Positions 23,585 to 32,675 of a stretch of DNA of 64,000 nt are shown here, piece by piece. The position numbers and the translations under genes were made by a program. The stretch spans positions 1-64,000 of the forward strand of contig NZ_BMEQ01000021.1 in assembly GCF_014636775.1 (NCBI RefSeq), written 5' to 3'. Each line of letters begins with the position of its first letter. Position 1 is the stretch's first letter. This DNA comes from Kocuria dechangensis. Its GTDB lineage: Bacteria > Actinomycetota > Actinomycetes > Actinomycetales > Micrococcaceae. Under the pieces are notes generated by a model that worked only from the letters and a program-made list of their open reading frames with translations, was not told where the DNA came from and made no database searches.

Positions 23585-26311
23585 TCAGACCTCCACGGTG
23601 TCCGCGGGTTGCGCCGCATCCGGGCGGACGGGGATCGAGGCGCCCAGCAGCACCGGGCCGGCCCCGGAGCCGGCCAGCTCGAGCTCCTCCGCGGTCGCGG
23701 GGCGGCGCTGGCCGCGCTCCTCGACCAGGACGATCGACTCGTCGGCCTCGTGCGGGGCGTTGACGAAGGAGCGGAAGCGGCGCAGCCGCTCGGGGTCCTC
23801 GAGGGTGGCGGCCCACTCGTCCTCGTAGCGGTCGACGTGGCGGGCCATGGCATCCTCCAGCTCCGCGCCGATGCCCAGGGAGTCCTCGACGACGACGGCG
23901 CGCACGTGGTCGATCCCGCCGTCGAGCTCCTCCTGCCAGCGGGCGGTGCGCTGGAGGCGGTCGGCGGTGCGGATGTAGTACATGAGGTAGCGGTCGATGT
24001 AGCGGACCAGGGTCTCGTCGTCCAGGTCCTGGGCCAGCAGCTGGGCGTGGGCCGGCTGGAAGCCGCCGTTGCCGCCCACGTACAGGTTCCAGCCCTGGTC
24101 CGTGGCGATGACGCCGACGTCCTTGCCGCGGGCCTCGGCGCACTCGCGGGCGCAGCCCGAGACGCCCATCTTGAACTTGTGCGGGGAGCGCAGGCCGCGG
24201 TAGCGCAGCTCCAGGGCGATGGCCATGCCCACCGAGTCCTGCACGCCGAAGCGGCACCACGTGGAGCCCACGCAGGACTTCACGTTGCGCAGGGCCTTGC
24301 CGTAGGCGTGGCCGGACTCGAAGCCGGCCTCCACGAGCTCGCGCCAGATCTCGGGCAGCTGCTCCAGGCGGGCCCCGAACATGTCGATGCGCAGCGCCCC
24401 CGTCAGCTTCACGTAGAGGCCGAAGTCCTCGGCGACCTTCGCGATGACGGCCAGCTTCTGCGGGGTGATCTCCCCGCCGGGGATGCGCGGGACCACGGAG
24501 TACGTGCCGTTGCGCTGCATGTTCGCCAGGGCGCGGTCGTTGGTGTCCTGCAGGCCGCCGCGGCCGGCGTCGAGCACGTACTCGTCGCGCTGGGAGGCGA
24601 GGATCGAGCCGATGGCGGGCTTGCAGATGTCGCAGCCGTGGCCCTGCCTGGCCTCGTCCGTGCCGAACCGGGCGAGGACCTCGGAGAAGGACCCGAGGTC
24701 CAGCGCCCGGACCGCCTCGAACAGCTCGGGCCGGGACAGGGGGAAGTGCTCGCAGAGGCCCTTGTCCACGGTCAGGCCCGCCTTCACGAGCTCTCCGTCG
24801 AGCAGCTTCTTGAGCATCGGGACGCAGGACCCGCACTGCGTGCCCGCCCGGGTGCAGCCCTTGAGCGTGGCGATGTCCAGCGCGGGGTCGACGGCCCCGC
24901 CGTCGGGCCCGGTGCCGTGCACCGCGGAGCGGCACGTGCCGGCGGTGACGTTGTTGCAGGAGCACAGGACGGCGTCGTCGGGCAGCTCGGTCTCCGGCGC
25001 GCTCCCGGCGCCGGCGGCGGAGAGGAACGCGCCCGGCTCGGCGGGCAGCTCCCGGCCGAGCAGGGGGCGCAGGGCCGAGTACGGGGACGCGTCGCCCACG
25101 AAGATGCCCCCGAGCAGGGTCCTGGCGTCGTCGGAGACGACCACCTTCTGGTAGACGCCGCGGGCGGGGTCGGCGTACACGACCTCCAGCGCGCCGTCGG
25201 CCTTGGCGAAGGCGTCGCCGAAGGACGCGACGTCCACGCCGGAGAGCTTGAGCTTGGTGGCCGTGTCGAAGCCCCCGAAGCGGGCGTCGCCGCCGTGCAG
25301 CCGGTCGGCGACGATCTCGGCCATGGTGTTGGCGGGGGCCACGAGGCCCAGGCACATGCCGTCGAAGGCGGCGACCTCGCCGATGGCCCAGACGTGCTCC
25401 ACGTCGGTGGCGCAGCCGTCGTCGATCACGATCCCGCCGCGCGGGCCCAGCCGGAACACCGGCTCGCCGTCCGGGCCCGCGGTGTCGTTCACGGCCCGGG
25501 CGAGCTCGTCGCGCGGCCGGACGCCGATGGCGACCACCACGAGGTCCGCCTCGATGCGCCGGCCGTCGGCCATGAGGACGCCGGTCACCACCGGCTCGCC
25601 GTCGGGCCCGGTCCCGGTCAGGACCTCCTGGGGGAAGACGCCGCCGTGCACGGTCAGGCCCTTGTCCGCCACGAGCCGGCCCATGGCCTGCCCGGCCCCC
25701 TCGTCCAGCTGGGTGCTCATCAGCCAGGGGGCGCCGTCGATCACGAGCGGCTCGGCGCCGAGCTGCTGCAGGCCGGCCGCCGCCTCCAGGCCGAGCAGGC
25801 CGCCGCCGATGGTGACGGCGTCGACCGTGCGGCCCAGCTTCTCGGTCAGCGCCGCGACCTCGCGGTGGAGGAACCACACGTCCTCGAGCGTGCGGTAGAC
25901 GTAGGTGTGCTCGTTGCCGGGGATCGGCAGCCGGGCGGCGTTGGAGCCGGTGGCCAGCACGAGCTCGTCGTAGGGGTGGCGGTCCCCGGTCGCGGTGACG
26001 ACCTCGCGGGCCGCGAGGTCGAGGTCCACGGCGCGGGCGCCGGTGACGAGGGTGACCGCGTCGTGGTCCCACAGCGAGCGCTCGCCGAGGGTGAGGTCCA
26101 CCTCCGGCTCGGTCAGCGCCCGGCTCAGCGCCACGCGGTCGTAGGGCAGGTGCGCCTCCTCGGTCAGGACGGTGATCGAGGTGCCCGCCGTCTCGCGGGA
26201 GCACATCGACTCGACGAACCGGTGCGCGGCCGGGCCGCCGCCGACCACGACGATCCGGCGCGGGCCGTCCGCGCCGCTCCGGGCGCTGCTGGTGGGGTGA
26301 ACAGTGGTCAT
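23585..26311 (-). CDS. nirB: Assimilatory nitrite reductase [NAD(P)H] large subunit
   Basis: A 908-residue protein, the expected length of NirB, reducing nitrite to ammonium. In order: FAD/NAD(P)H-binding domains (VVVGGGPAAHRFVE and TIGGGLLGLEAAAG), a BFD-like [2Fe-2S] domain (CSCNNVTAG, GCTRAGTQCGSC), and a nitrite/sulfite reductase domain with siroheme-[4Fe-4S] ligands in SCVGSTWCRFG (C-x5-C) and GCARECAEA (C-x3-C). An AGGAAAGG ribosome site precedes ATG 26311. The usual small subunit gene nirD does not follow; the siroheme methyltransferase does. Confidence 0.96.
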   Translation of the reverse strand: MTTVHPTSSARSGADGPRRIVVVGGGPAAHRFVESMCSRETAGTSITVLTEEAHLPYDRVALSRALTEPEVDLTLGERSLWDHDAVTLVTGARAVDLDLAAREVVTATGDRHPYDELVLATGSNAARLPIPGNEHTYVYRTLEDVWFLHREVAALTEKLGRTVDAVTIGGGLLGLEAAAGLQQLGAEPLVIDGAPWLMSTQLDEGAGQAMGRLVADKGLTVHGGVFPQEVLTGTGPDGEPVVTGVLMADGRRIEADLVVVAIGVRPRDELARAVNDTAGPDGEPVFRLGPRGGIVIDDGCATDVEHVWAIGEVAAFDGMCLGLVAPANTMAEIVADRLHGGDARFGGFDTATKLKLSGVDVASFGDAFAKADGALEVVYADPARGVYQKVVVSDDARTLLGGIFVGDASPYSALRPLLGRELPAEPGAFLSAAGAGSAPETELPDDAVLCSCNNVTAGTCRSAVHGTGPDGGAVDPALDIATLKGCTRAGTQCGSCVPMLKKLLDGELVKAGLTVDKGLCEHFPLSRPELFEAVRALDLGSFSEVLARFGTDEARQGHGCDICKPAIGSILASQRDEYVLDAGRGGLQDTNDRALANMQRNGTYSVVPRIPGGEITPQKLAVIAKVAEDFGLYVKLTGALRIDMFGARLEQLPEIWRELVEAGFESGHAYGKALRNVKSCVGSTWCRFGVQDSVGMAIALELRYRGLRSPHKFKMGVSGCARECAEARGKDVGVIATDQGWNLYVGGNGGFQPAHAQLLAQDLDDETLVRYIDRYLMYYIRTADRLQRTARWQEELDGGIDHVRAVVVEDSLGIGAELEDAMARHVDRYEDEWAATLEDPERLRRFRSFVNAPHEADESIVLVEERGQRRPATAEELELAGSGAGPVLLGASIPVRPDAAQPADTVEV

Positions 26312-26617
26312 GGCGCTGCCTTTCCTGCCGGGGAAGGGGTCCCGAAGAAGTCCGTGACTCCACGCTATGAAGCGGTCGTTTCGCGGTCGCGTCCCCCTCG
26401 TGACGGGGGTGCAACCTCGGGATCACCCGCGGCCCGGGCCCCTGTCAGGCCTTCTTCACATCCCCGCAACATCCGGGGCCGTGCGGGTCCGCCGCCGCTC
26501 TCCGGGCGCCCCCGATCGGCATCGGGGGGACTGCCTGTGGCCGCTCTCCCGGGACGGGCGTAGAGTCGGAGACGACCTGACGACAGTCGGTCGGGACGGC
26601 GACACAAGGAGTTCACC
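26312..26617. promoter_or_regulatory. Divergent promoter region of nirB and the 53-residue gene
   Basis: No gene is seen in these 306 nt. For nirB (minus) a TAGCGT -10 lies at 26367-26362. Upstream of it are pentamers spaced every 11 nt (GTCAC, GACGC, GAAAC at 26404-26378), a weak match to the GlnR box of actinobacterial nitrogen genes. For the small gene (plus) a TAGAGT -10 lies at 26561-26566. Confidence 0.45.
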
Positions 26618-26779
26618 GTGGACCTGAACAGTTTCCTCCGGAAGGCCACCGGGACGTCCCGCGGGGGGACCCGCCGCGGAACCGGGGGCACGGGAGCACG
26701 CGGGGCCGGGAGGGCCGGACGGCCCACCACAGGGGGCTTCGGCGGCAAGCTGCGCAGCTTCCTCAACAAGCGGCGGTAG
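26618..26779 (+). CDS. Small basic Gly/Arg-rich protein, 53 residues
   Basis: Starts at GTG 26618 with AAGGAG 7 nt upstream and a TAGAGT -10 at 26561. The protein is strongly basic (many Arg/Lys, few acids). Its two ends echo each other: NSFLRKATG at the N-terminus and RSFLNKRR at the C-terminus, joined by a Gly/Arg/Thr-rich linker. That could suit RNA, DNA or membrane binding, but no function is known. A hairpin terminator follows at 26843. Good translation and transcription signals make it likely real. Confidence 0.7.
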   Translation: MDLNSFLRKATGTSRGGTRRGTGGTGARGAGRAGRPTTGGFGGKLRSFLNKRR

Positions 26780-26842
26780 CCGCGTCCGCGGCGCCGGAGG
26801 CGCAGTCCTCCCCGCGCCGCGCGGATCCTTCTCGGGGGCCGC

Positions 26843-26868
26843 GGGGGACGCCACGGTCGGCGTCCCCC
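26843..26868 (+). terminator. Terminator of the 53-residue gene
   Basis: A 10-bp perfect stem (26843-26852 with 26859-26868) around ACGGTC. It is extended by outer GGGGGCC/GGCCCCC arms after a 2-nt internal loop. Confidence 0.7.
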
Positions 26869-26897
26869 GGGGCCCCCGCCGTCCGCACGGGGGCCGC

Positions 26898-26929
26898 GGG
26901 ACCGGCATGGAGCGGGACCGGCATAGAGT
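26898..26929 (+). repeat. Tandem 16-bp duplication carrying the ACT-gene -10
   Basis: Two adjacent copies, 26898-26913 (GGGACCGGCATGGAGC) and 26914-26929 (GGGACCGGCATAGAGT), differ at two positions. Only the second contains a good -10 (TAGAGT, 26924-26929). Transcription would start near 26936, about 33 nt before the ACT-protein start. Confidence 0.65.
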
Positions 26930-26968
26930 ATGACGAGCAACCCGCACCGCCTGCCAGGGAGCCCCGCC

Positions 26969-27238
26969 ATGCGCGCCATCATGACCGTCACCAGTCTCGA
27001 CCACGTCGGGATCTTCGCCGCCGTGACCACGAAGCTCGCCGAGCTGGGCGTCAACATCCTCGACGTCTCCCAGACGCTCATGGACGAGTACTTCACCGCG
27101 ATCTTCCTCGTCGACCTCGGCGGCTCGGAGCGCAGCATCCAGGAGGTCCGCGAGGCGGTGCGGGAGGTCGAGCAGCGGGAGCGGCTGAGCATCCAGCTGC
27201 AGTCGGAGGAGATCTTCAAGGCCATGCACACCATCTGA
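26969..27238 (+). CDS. ACT domain protein (UPF0237 family)
   Basis: An 89-residue single ACT domain beginning [21 protein letters not shown] and containing [24 protein letters not shown] 26969 gives the family's usual length and has AGGGAG upstream; the longer ATG 26930 overlaps the probable promoter. The gene is followed after 40 nt by its regular partner, a UPF0210 protein. It probably senses an amino acid or similar small ligand; the role of the pair is unknown. Confidence 0.9.
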   Translation: MRAIMTVTSLDHVGIFAAVTTKLAELGVNILDVSQTLMDEYFTAIFLVDLGGSERSIQEVREAVREVEQRERLSIQLQSEEIFKAMHTI

Positions 27239-27278
27239 CCGGGCCGGCAGCACCCCGTCCCCCGACCCGAAAGACCCC

Positions 27279-28637
27279 GTGGACCGCACCGACAGCATTC
27301 TCGAGACCCTCCGGATGATCGAGGAGGAGAAGCTCGACATCCGCACCGTCACCATGGGCATCTCCCTGCTCGACTGCGCCGACCAGGACGGCGAGCGGGC
27401 CCGGCGGAAGATCTACGACAAGATCGTCCGCCACGCCGCCCGGCTCGTGGAGGTCGCCGACGGGATCCAGGCGGAGCTCGGCATCCCCATCGTCAACAAG
27501 CGCCTGTCGGTCACCCCGATCGCCCTCGTGGCGGGGGCCAGCGGCGACGCCGACCACGTGGCGTTCGCCCGCACGCTCGACGCCGCGGCCGCCGCCGTGG
27601 GCGTGAACTTCATCGGCGGCTTCTCCGCGCTGGTCTCCAAGGGCGCGACGCCGGGGGAGCGGACCCTCATCGACTCGATCCCGGAGGCCCTGGCGACCAC
27701 GGAGACCGTCTGCGCGTCCGTGGACGTCGGCTCCACCCGGGCCGGGATCAACATGGACGCGGTCGCCCGGATGGGCGAGGTGGTCCGGGAGACCGCCGAC
27801 CTCACGGCGGACCGGCACGGCTTCGGCTGCGCCAAGCTCGTGGTCTTCGCCAACGCGGTCTCCGACAACCCCTTCATGGCCGGCGCGTTCCACGGGGTGG
27901 AGGAGCCCGACGTCGAGGTGCACGTGGGGATCTCCGGGCCGGGCGTGGTCAAGCGCGCCCTCGAGGGCGTGCGCAGCGCCCCCCTGGACGTGGTCGCCGA
28001 GACCGTGAAGAAGGCGGCGTTCAAGATCACCCGAGCCGGCCAGCTCGTCGGCCGGCTCGCCGCGCAGCGCCTCGGGGTGCCGTTCGGCATCGTGGACCTC
28101 TCCCTCGCGCCCACCGCCGAGGTGGGGGACTCGGTGGCCAGGATCCTCGAGGAGATGGGCGTGGAGCGGATCGGCGGGCACGGGACGACGGCGGCGCTCG
28201 CGGTGCTCAACGACGCCGTGAAGAAGGGCGGCCTCATGGCGTGCAGCCACGTCGGCGGGCTGTCGGGCTCCTTCATCCCGGTCTCCGAGGACATCGGGAT
28301 GATCGAGGCCGTCCAGCTGGGCGCGATCTCGCTCGACAAGCTCGAGGCCATGACCGCGATCTGCTCCGTGGGCCTCGACATGGTCGCGGTCCCCGGGGAC
28401 ACCCCGGCCCCGATCCTGGCCGCGATGATCGCGGACGAGGCCGCGATCGGCGTGATGAACTCCAAGACCACCGCGGTCCGGGTCATCCCGGCCGTGGGCC
28501 TCGGGGTGGGGGAGACCCTCGAGTTCGGCGGGCTGCTCGGCCGGGCCCCGGTGCTGCCGGTCAACCGGTTCGGCGGCACCGCGTTCGTCTCCCGCGGCGG
28601 CCGCGTCCCCGCCCCCGTCCACTCCTTCAAGAACTGA
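27279..28637 (+). CDS. UPF0210 / PFL family (DUF711) protein
   Basis: A 452-residue protein of normal family length starting at GTG 27279. Conserved blocks include [44 protein letters not shown] and [20 protein letters not shown]. The family is related to pyruvate-formate-lyase-like proteins but lacks an obvious glycyl-radical motif; its reaction is not established. Linkage to the ACT gene just upstream is widespread in bacteria and suggests a regulated two-component unit. Confidence 0.9.
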   Translation: MDRTDSILETLRMIEEEKLDIRTVTMGISLLDCADQDGERARRKIYDKIVRHAARLVEVADGIQAELGIPIVNKRLSVTPIALVAGASGDADHVAFARTLDAAAAAVGVNFIGGFSALVSKGATPGERTLIDSIPEALATTETVCASVDVGSTRAGINMDAVARMGEVVRETADLTADRHGFGCAKLVVFANAVSDNPFMAGAFHGVEEPDVEVHVGISGPGVVKRALEGVRSAPLDVVAETVKKAAFKITRAGQLVGRLAAQRLGVPFGIVDLSLAPTAEVGDSVARILEEMGVERIGGHGTTAALAVLNDAVKKGGLMACSHVGGLSGSFIPVSEDIGMIEAVQLGAISLDKLEAMTAICSVGLDMVAVPGDTPAPILAAMIADEAAIGVMNSKTTAVRVIPAVGLGVGETLEFGGLLGRAPVLPVNRFGGTAFVSRGGRVPAPVHSFKN

Positions 28638-28649
28638 GCCGCTCCTTCG

Positions 28650-28711
28650 AGAACCGACCCGCCCGTGAACCGACCCGCCCGAGAACCGATCCGCCCGAGA
28701 ACCGATCCGCC
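28650..28711. repeat. 16-bp tandem repeat, about four copies
   Basis: Copies at 28650, 28666, 28682 and 28698 (last one partial) follow the pattern WGAACCGAYCCGCCCG. They begin 13 nt after the UPF0210 stop and end 50 nt before the GT87 start. They are head-to-tail without spacers, so they are not CRISPR-like. Confidence 0.85.
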
Positions 28712-28761
28712 GCGCGCCGCCCGGCCCCCATCCCGCGAACTCCCCCAGAACTGAGGCCCCG

Positions 28762-30066
28762 GTGACCGTCCCGTCCACCTCTTCCGTCCCCTCCGCCTCG
28801 TCCGCGGCCGCCCCCGGCGGCCGGCGGCGCTCGGCGCCCCTGACCGTCCTCGTCTGGCTGCTGCTCGCCGGGGCGCTGGTGCGCTGCGTGTGGCTGGCGC
28901 TCGACGGCAGCATCGACCTGGACGTCTACCGCCTGGGCGGGATGGCCGTGGTGGACCGCCACGGCTTCACCGACGAGCTCTACGGCCCCGGGCTGAGCCT
29001 CCACGACGACGGCGGCCTGCCGTTCACCTATCCGCCCTTCGCGGCACTGCTGTTCGTGCCGCTGGCCTACGTGCCGGAGTGGTTCTCGGAGCTCGCGCTC
29101 CTGCTCGCGACGATCGGCACCGCCGTCCTGCTCTCCCACGTCCTGCCCCGCTACGCGGCCGACCGGGGGCGGCCGCTGCCGCTGCTGTCCCGGCTGGACC
29201 CCGTGACCGCGGTGGCCGCCGGAACCGCGATCCTGCTGTGGTCGGGGCCGTGGATGCGCAACGTGGGGCTGGGACAGATCAACGCGTTCATCCTGGTGCT
29301 CGTGCTCTACGACCTCCTGCGCCGCCGCGACGACAGCCTGCTGGGGCGGGTCCCGCGCGGGTTCTGGATCGGTCTGGCCGCCGGGATCAAGCTGACCCCG
29401 CTCGCGTTCGGGCTCGTGTTCCTGATGCGCGGGCAGCTGAGGCCCATCCTCACCATGGGCCTCACCTTCGCCGCGACCGTGCTGATCGGCTTCATGGTGA
29501 TGCCCCGGGACGCGCTCGTGTTCTGGACCGACGCCGTGGTCAGCGACGAGCGCGTGGGCAACACCGCGTACGTGGACAACACCTCGCTGCAGGGGGTGCT
29601 CCTGCACCTCGGAGTGCCCGCGGACGTCGAGCCCCTGCTGCGCTGGGCGCTGATCCTCGCCATGGTCGTGGGCACGGCCCTCCTGATCCGGGTCCTGGCC
29701 GCCCGCGCGATGACCCTCTCGGTCGTGGCCGTCAGCGCCCTGGTCATGCTGTTCATGTCCCCGGTGACGTGGTCCCACCACCACCTGTGGTGGCCCGTCG
29801 TGCTCACGGCCCTGTGGGTGGAGGCGGGGCCGGCGTTCCTGCGGGGGGCCGCGCGCACGCCCGCCCTCGTGCTGGGCGCCGTCGCCCTCGTGGGCCTGTA
29901 CGTCGGGCCGATCCGCTGGGACGCCTGGCTGGGCGGGGCCGGGGTGCCGGGGCCGGTGGTCGACGTCGTGGCGGCCCTGCCCTACCTGGCCCTGTTCCTG
30001 CTCCTGGGGCTGTGGACGGTCGCCGGCCTGCGCGCCCGGGAGGCGGACGGCGCCCGCCGTGGCTGA
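28762..30066 (+). CDS. GT87-family (DUF2029) membrane glycosyltransferase
   Basis: A 434-residue polytopic protein starting at GTG 28762. About 10 hydrophobic segments, a first outer loop with the conserved acidic pair IDLDVYRLGG, FTYPPFAALLFVPLAY and SPVTWSHHHLWW, all marks of polyprenyl-phosphate-mannose-dependent alpha-mannosyltransferases such as PimE. It likely adds mannose to a cell-envelope lipid or glycan outside the membrane. It overlaps the next gene by 8 nt. Confidence 0.85.
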   Translation: MTVPSTSSVPSASSAAAPGGRRRSAPLTVLVWLLLAGALVRCVWLALDGSIDLDVYRLGGMAVVDRHGFTDELYGPGLSLHDDGGLPFTYPPFAALLFVPLAYVPEWFSELALLLATIGTAVLLSHVLPRYAADRGRPLPLLSRLDPVTAVAAGTAILLWSGPWMRNVGLGQINAFILVLVLYDLLRRRDDSLLGRVPRGFWIGLAAGIKLTPLAFGLVFLMRGQLRPILTMGLTFAATVLIGFMVMPRDALVFWTDAVVSDERVGNTAYVDNTSLQGVLLHLGVPADVEPLLRWALILAMVVGTALLIRVLAARAMTLSVVAVSALVMLFMSPVTWSHHHLWWPVVLTALWVEAGPAFLRGAARTPALVLGAVALVGLYVGPIRWDAWLGGAGVPGPVVDVVAALPYLALFLLLGLWTVAGLRAREADGARRG

Positions 30067-31273
30067 GCGCGACTGGTCCGGGTACGGCCGCGGCAGCAGC
30101 GGCTACCGCCGCGTCCTGCTGGCCCTGCTGTGCGCCGGGGTGGCCACCTTCGCCCAGCTCTACTCCGTCCAGGGTGTCCTACCCCTGCTCGCCGAGGACA
30201 TGGGGATCGACGCCGCACAGGCCTCCCTGGGCGTGTCCGCGGCGACCCTGGGGCTGGCCGTGGCGGTGCTGCCGTGGTCGGTGGTCTCCGACCGCTGGGG
30301 CCGGCTGCGGACCATGGTCGTGGCGGTCGTCGCGGCCACGGTCCTGGGCCTGGTCATGCCGCTGGCCCCGAGCTTCGAGGCCGTCGTGGTGCTGCGCTTC
30401 GTGGAGGGCGCGGCCCTGGGCGGGATCCCCGCCGTGGCCATGGCCTACCTCGCGGAGGAGGTCGACCGGAAGCACGCCGCCGTCGCCGCCGGCACCTACG
30501 TGGCGGGCACGAGCCTCGGTGGCCTGGCCGGGCGCATCGTGGCGGCGCCCGTGGGCGACGCCTTCGGCTGGCGCACGGGGACGATCACGGTCAGCGTGCT
30601 CGCCGCGCTCGCGGCCGTCGCGTTCGTGCTCATCGCTCCCCGGCAGCGCGGGTTCGTGGCCCAGACGGTGCGGCTCGCCGGCCCCGGCGGCCTGGCCGGC
30701 CGGCTGCGCGCGAACCTCGCCGACCCCGGCCTCGTCGTGCTCTACCTGCAGGGCTTCCTGCTCATGGGCGGGTTCGTGGCGATCTACAACTACCTGGGCT
30801 TCCACCTGGGCGGCGAGCGGTTCGGCGTGTCCCAGACCGTGGTGAGCCTGCTCTTCCTGGCGTACCTGTCCGGGACGTGGTCCTCGGGCACCGCGGGGCG
30901 GGTCGCCGTCGCGCGCGGCCGCCGCACGGTGCTCGCCGCCAGCGGGCTGCTCATGCTCGCGGGCCTGCTCGTCACCCTGGTCCCGTCCCTGCCCGTCGTC
31001 GTGGGCGGGCTGCTCCTGTTCACGGCCGGGTTCTTCGCCGCGCACGCGGTGGCCTCCGGGTGGGTGCCGGTGCGCTCGCGCACGGGCAAGGCGCAGGCGT
31101 CCTCCCTCTACACCCTCTTCTACTACGGGGGCTCGTCGGTGCTCGGCTGGGCGGGCGGGGTCTTCTACACGGGGACCGGCTGGACGGGGACGGTCGGCTT
31201 CGTGGCGGGCCTCGTCGTCGTCGCCGTCCTGCTCGTCCTCCTCGTCCTGCGCGACCCCGCGCCGGCGCGCTGA
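30059..31273 (+). CDS. MFS transporter, YnfM-like
   Basis: A 404-residue carrier with about 12 membrane segments. FAQLYSVQGVLPLLAEDMG in TM1 and WSVVSDRWGRLRT in loop 2-3 are typical of the YnfM/inner-membrane exporter group. GTG 30059 overlaps the GT87 stop, suggesting coupled translation. It ends 12 nt from the convergent PIG-L gene. Whether it moves a glycan-related compound or a drug cannot be told. Confidence 0.85.
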   Translation: MAERDWSGYGRGSSGYRRVLLALLCAGVATFAQLYSVQGVLPLLAEDMGIDAAQASLGVSAATLGLAVAVLPWSVVSDRWGRLRTMVVAVVAATVLGLVMPLAPSFEAVVVLRFVEGAALGGIPAVAMAYLAEEVDRKHAAVAAGTYVAGTSLGGLAGRIVAAPVGDAFGWRTGTITVSVLAALAAVAFVLIAPRQRGFVAQTVRLAGPGGLAGRLRANLADPGLVVLYLQGFLLMGGFVAIYNYLGFHLGGERFGVSQTVVSLLFLAYLSGTWSSGTAGRVAVARGRRTVLAASGLLMLAGLLVTLVPSLPVVVGGLLLFTAGFFAAHAVASGWVPVRSRTGKAQASSLYTLFYYGGSSVLGWAGGVFYTGTGWTGTVGFVAGLVVVAVLLVLLVLRDPAPAR

Positions 31274-31285
31274 GGTCCGGGCCGC

Positions 31286-32038
31286 TCAGTCCTCGGTGCC
31301 GCCCCAGCGCAGGGGCAGGACCTCGAACGCGGACGCGAGCGGGACGCCGGCCCGCTCGCCGGTGGCCAGGGCGCTGTCCCGCAGGAAGGCGTCGGGGTCG
31401 AAGTCCGCCCAGCCCAGCCCCTCCAGGTAGGCGTGGTGGGCGCGCAGGGACGCCACGCCGGCGTCGAACGTGTCCGTCACGTCCACCGCGTGCCGGGAGT
31501 CCGGTGAGGCGGCCGCCCACACGGCGACGACGTCGGGCCACGGCGCCAGCCCGGCCTCGACCTGCTCGGGGAAGATCCACCGGTTGCCGGCGTCCCGGGC
31601 GGCGTCCAGGGTCGCGCGGCCCACGGCGATGTGGTCCGCCTGGTTCAGGTTCGTCGCGTTGTCCCAGGTGTCGCGGAAGTTGTTGGTGATCACCACGTCC
31701 GGCCGGTGCCGGCGGACCACCTCGGCGATCCGCCGCCGCAGCGCGATCCCGTACTCGAGGACGCCGTCCGGCAGGCGGAGGAACTCGACCTGGTCCACGC
31801 CCACGATCCGGCACGACTCCCGCTGCTCGTCCTCCCGCAGCGGCCCGCTGCGCTGGGGCTCCATCCCGTCGATGCCGGCCTCCCCGCTCGTCACGAGGCA
31901 GTAGACGACCTCCTTGCCCTGGCCCGTCCAGCGGGCCACGGCCGCGGCGGCGCCGAACTCCATGTCGTCGGGGTGGGCGACGACGACCAGGGCGCGCTGC
32001 CAGGTCTCGTCGAGGGGAAGGAGCGGGGTCTCGGCCAT
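31286..32038 (-). CDS. PIG-L family (LmbE-like) deacetylase
   Basis: A 250-residue zinc-dependent deacetylase-fold protein. The metal motif AHPDDMEFG is near the N-terminus and NQADHIAVGRATLDAA supplies the distal His. The family removes acetyl groups from N-acetylglucosaminyl compounds, including MshB/Mca in mycothiol metabolism. ATG 32038 lies one nucleotide after the SipW stop; an earlier ATG at 32050 would overlap it. It is thus the last gene of the surface-protein operon. Confidence 0.85.
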   Translation of the reverse strand: MAETPLLPLDETWQRALVVVAHPDDMEFGAAAAVARWTGQGKEVVYCLVTSGEAGIDGMEPQRSGPLREDEQRESCRIVGVDQVEFLRLPDGVLEYGIALRRRIAEVVRRHRPDVVITNNFRDTWDNATNLNQADHIAVGRATLDAARDAGNRWIFPEQVEAGLAPWPDVVAVWAAASPDSRHAVDVTDTFDAGVASLRAHHAYLEGLGWADFDPDAFLRDSALATGERAGVPLASAFEVLPLRWGGTED

Positions 32039-32039
32039 G

Positions 32040-32675
32040 TCACCCATCATGGTCGGCGACGGCCTCCACGGGCAACGGTCCGGTCCGCGCCCCGCCCGGC
32101 GGCTCGCTCCGCGGGCCGGGCACCGGGCCGGCCTCCGCCCCGGTCCCGCGGCGCCGGTCGCGGAGCCCGCCCAGCACCTGCCACAGGGCGTAGCCGGTCA
32201 GGGCCCCGGCGGCCAGCACGATCCCGCCGCGCTTCTGCCCGGCGTCCAGGAGGTTCGCGGCGTAGCCGGCCCACGGGACGTGGTACCGCACGACGCCCCG
32301 CAGCTGGGTGGCGGTGAGGACCTCCTCGTCCGGGGCCGCGTTGGCGTCGCCCCGCGTGGTGAAGCTCAGCCTCCCCTCCCCGTCGTGGGCGACCTGCACG
32401 ATCCGGTGCGTCACCAGGGTGGCGTCGTCGGGGCGGGGCATGAAGGTCACCACGTCCCCCACGCCCAGCCGGGCGGCGTCCTCCTCGCCCTCGAGGGGCT
32501 CGACGACGACCTGGCTGCCGGTCGGGACGGCCGGCTCCATCGAGCCGGAGAGCACCGTCAGCGGGACCCAGCCCAGTACGAGGGGGACGATCACGACGGC
32601 CAGCAGCACGGCCGAGACCACGGCCAGCAGGGCGACGAGCAGGCCGTGGCCGGCGCGGCGGGCCGCGGCCGTCAC
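32040..32675 (-). CDS. SipW-type signal peptidase I
   Basis: A 211-residue membrane protease. An N-terminal TM (LLVALLAVVSAVLLAVVIVP) precedes the nucleophile motif SGSMEPAVPTGS. VTHRIV puts a His where bacterial signal peptidases have Lys, which marks the archaeal/ER-like SipW group. A second hydrophobic stretch near 155-175 is followed by a Pro/Arg-rich tail. GTG 32675 overlaps the upstream stop (GTGA). In Bacillus this enzyme processes TasA; the three exported proteins just upstream are its likely substrates. Confidence 0.9.
   Translation of the reverse strand: MTAAARRAGHGLLVALLAVVSAVLLAVVIVPLVLGWVPLTVLSGSMEPAVPTGSQVVVEPLEGEEDAARLGVGDVVTFMPRPDDATLVTHRIVQVAHDGEGRLSFTTRGDANAAPDEEVLTATQLRGVVRYHVPWAGYAANLLDAGQKRGGIVLAAGALTGYALWQVLGGLRDRRRGTGAEAGPVPGPRSEPPGGARTGPLPVEAVADHDG

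Noticed and set aside
23609-26563. 984-codon open frame antisense to nirB
   Set aside because: Long antisense frames are expected at this GC content; nirB has all cofactor motifs while this frame has none.
28650-28711. CRISPR array
   Set aside because: The 16-bp units are adjacent with no spacers and no cas genes are present.
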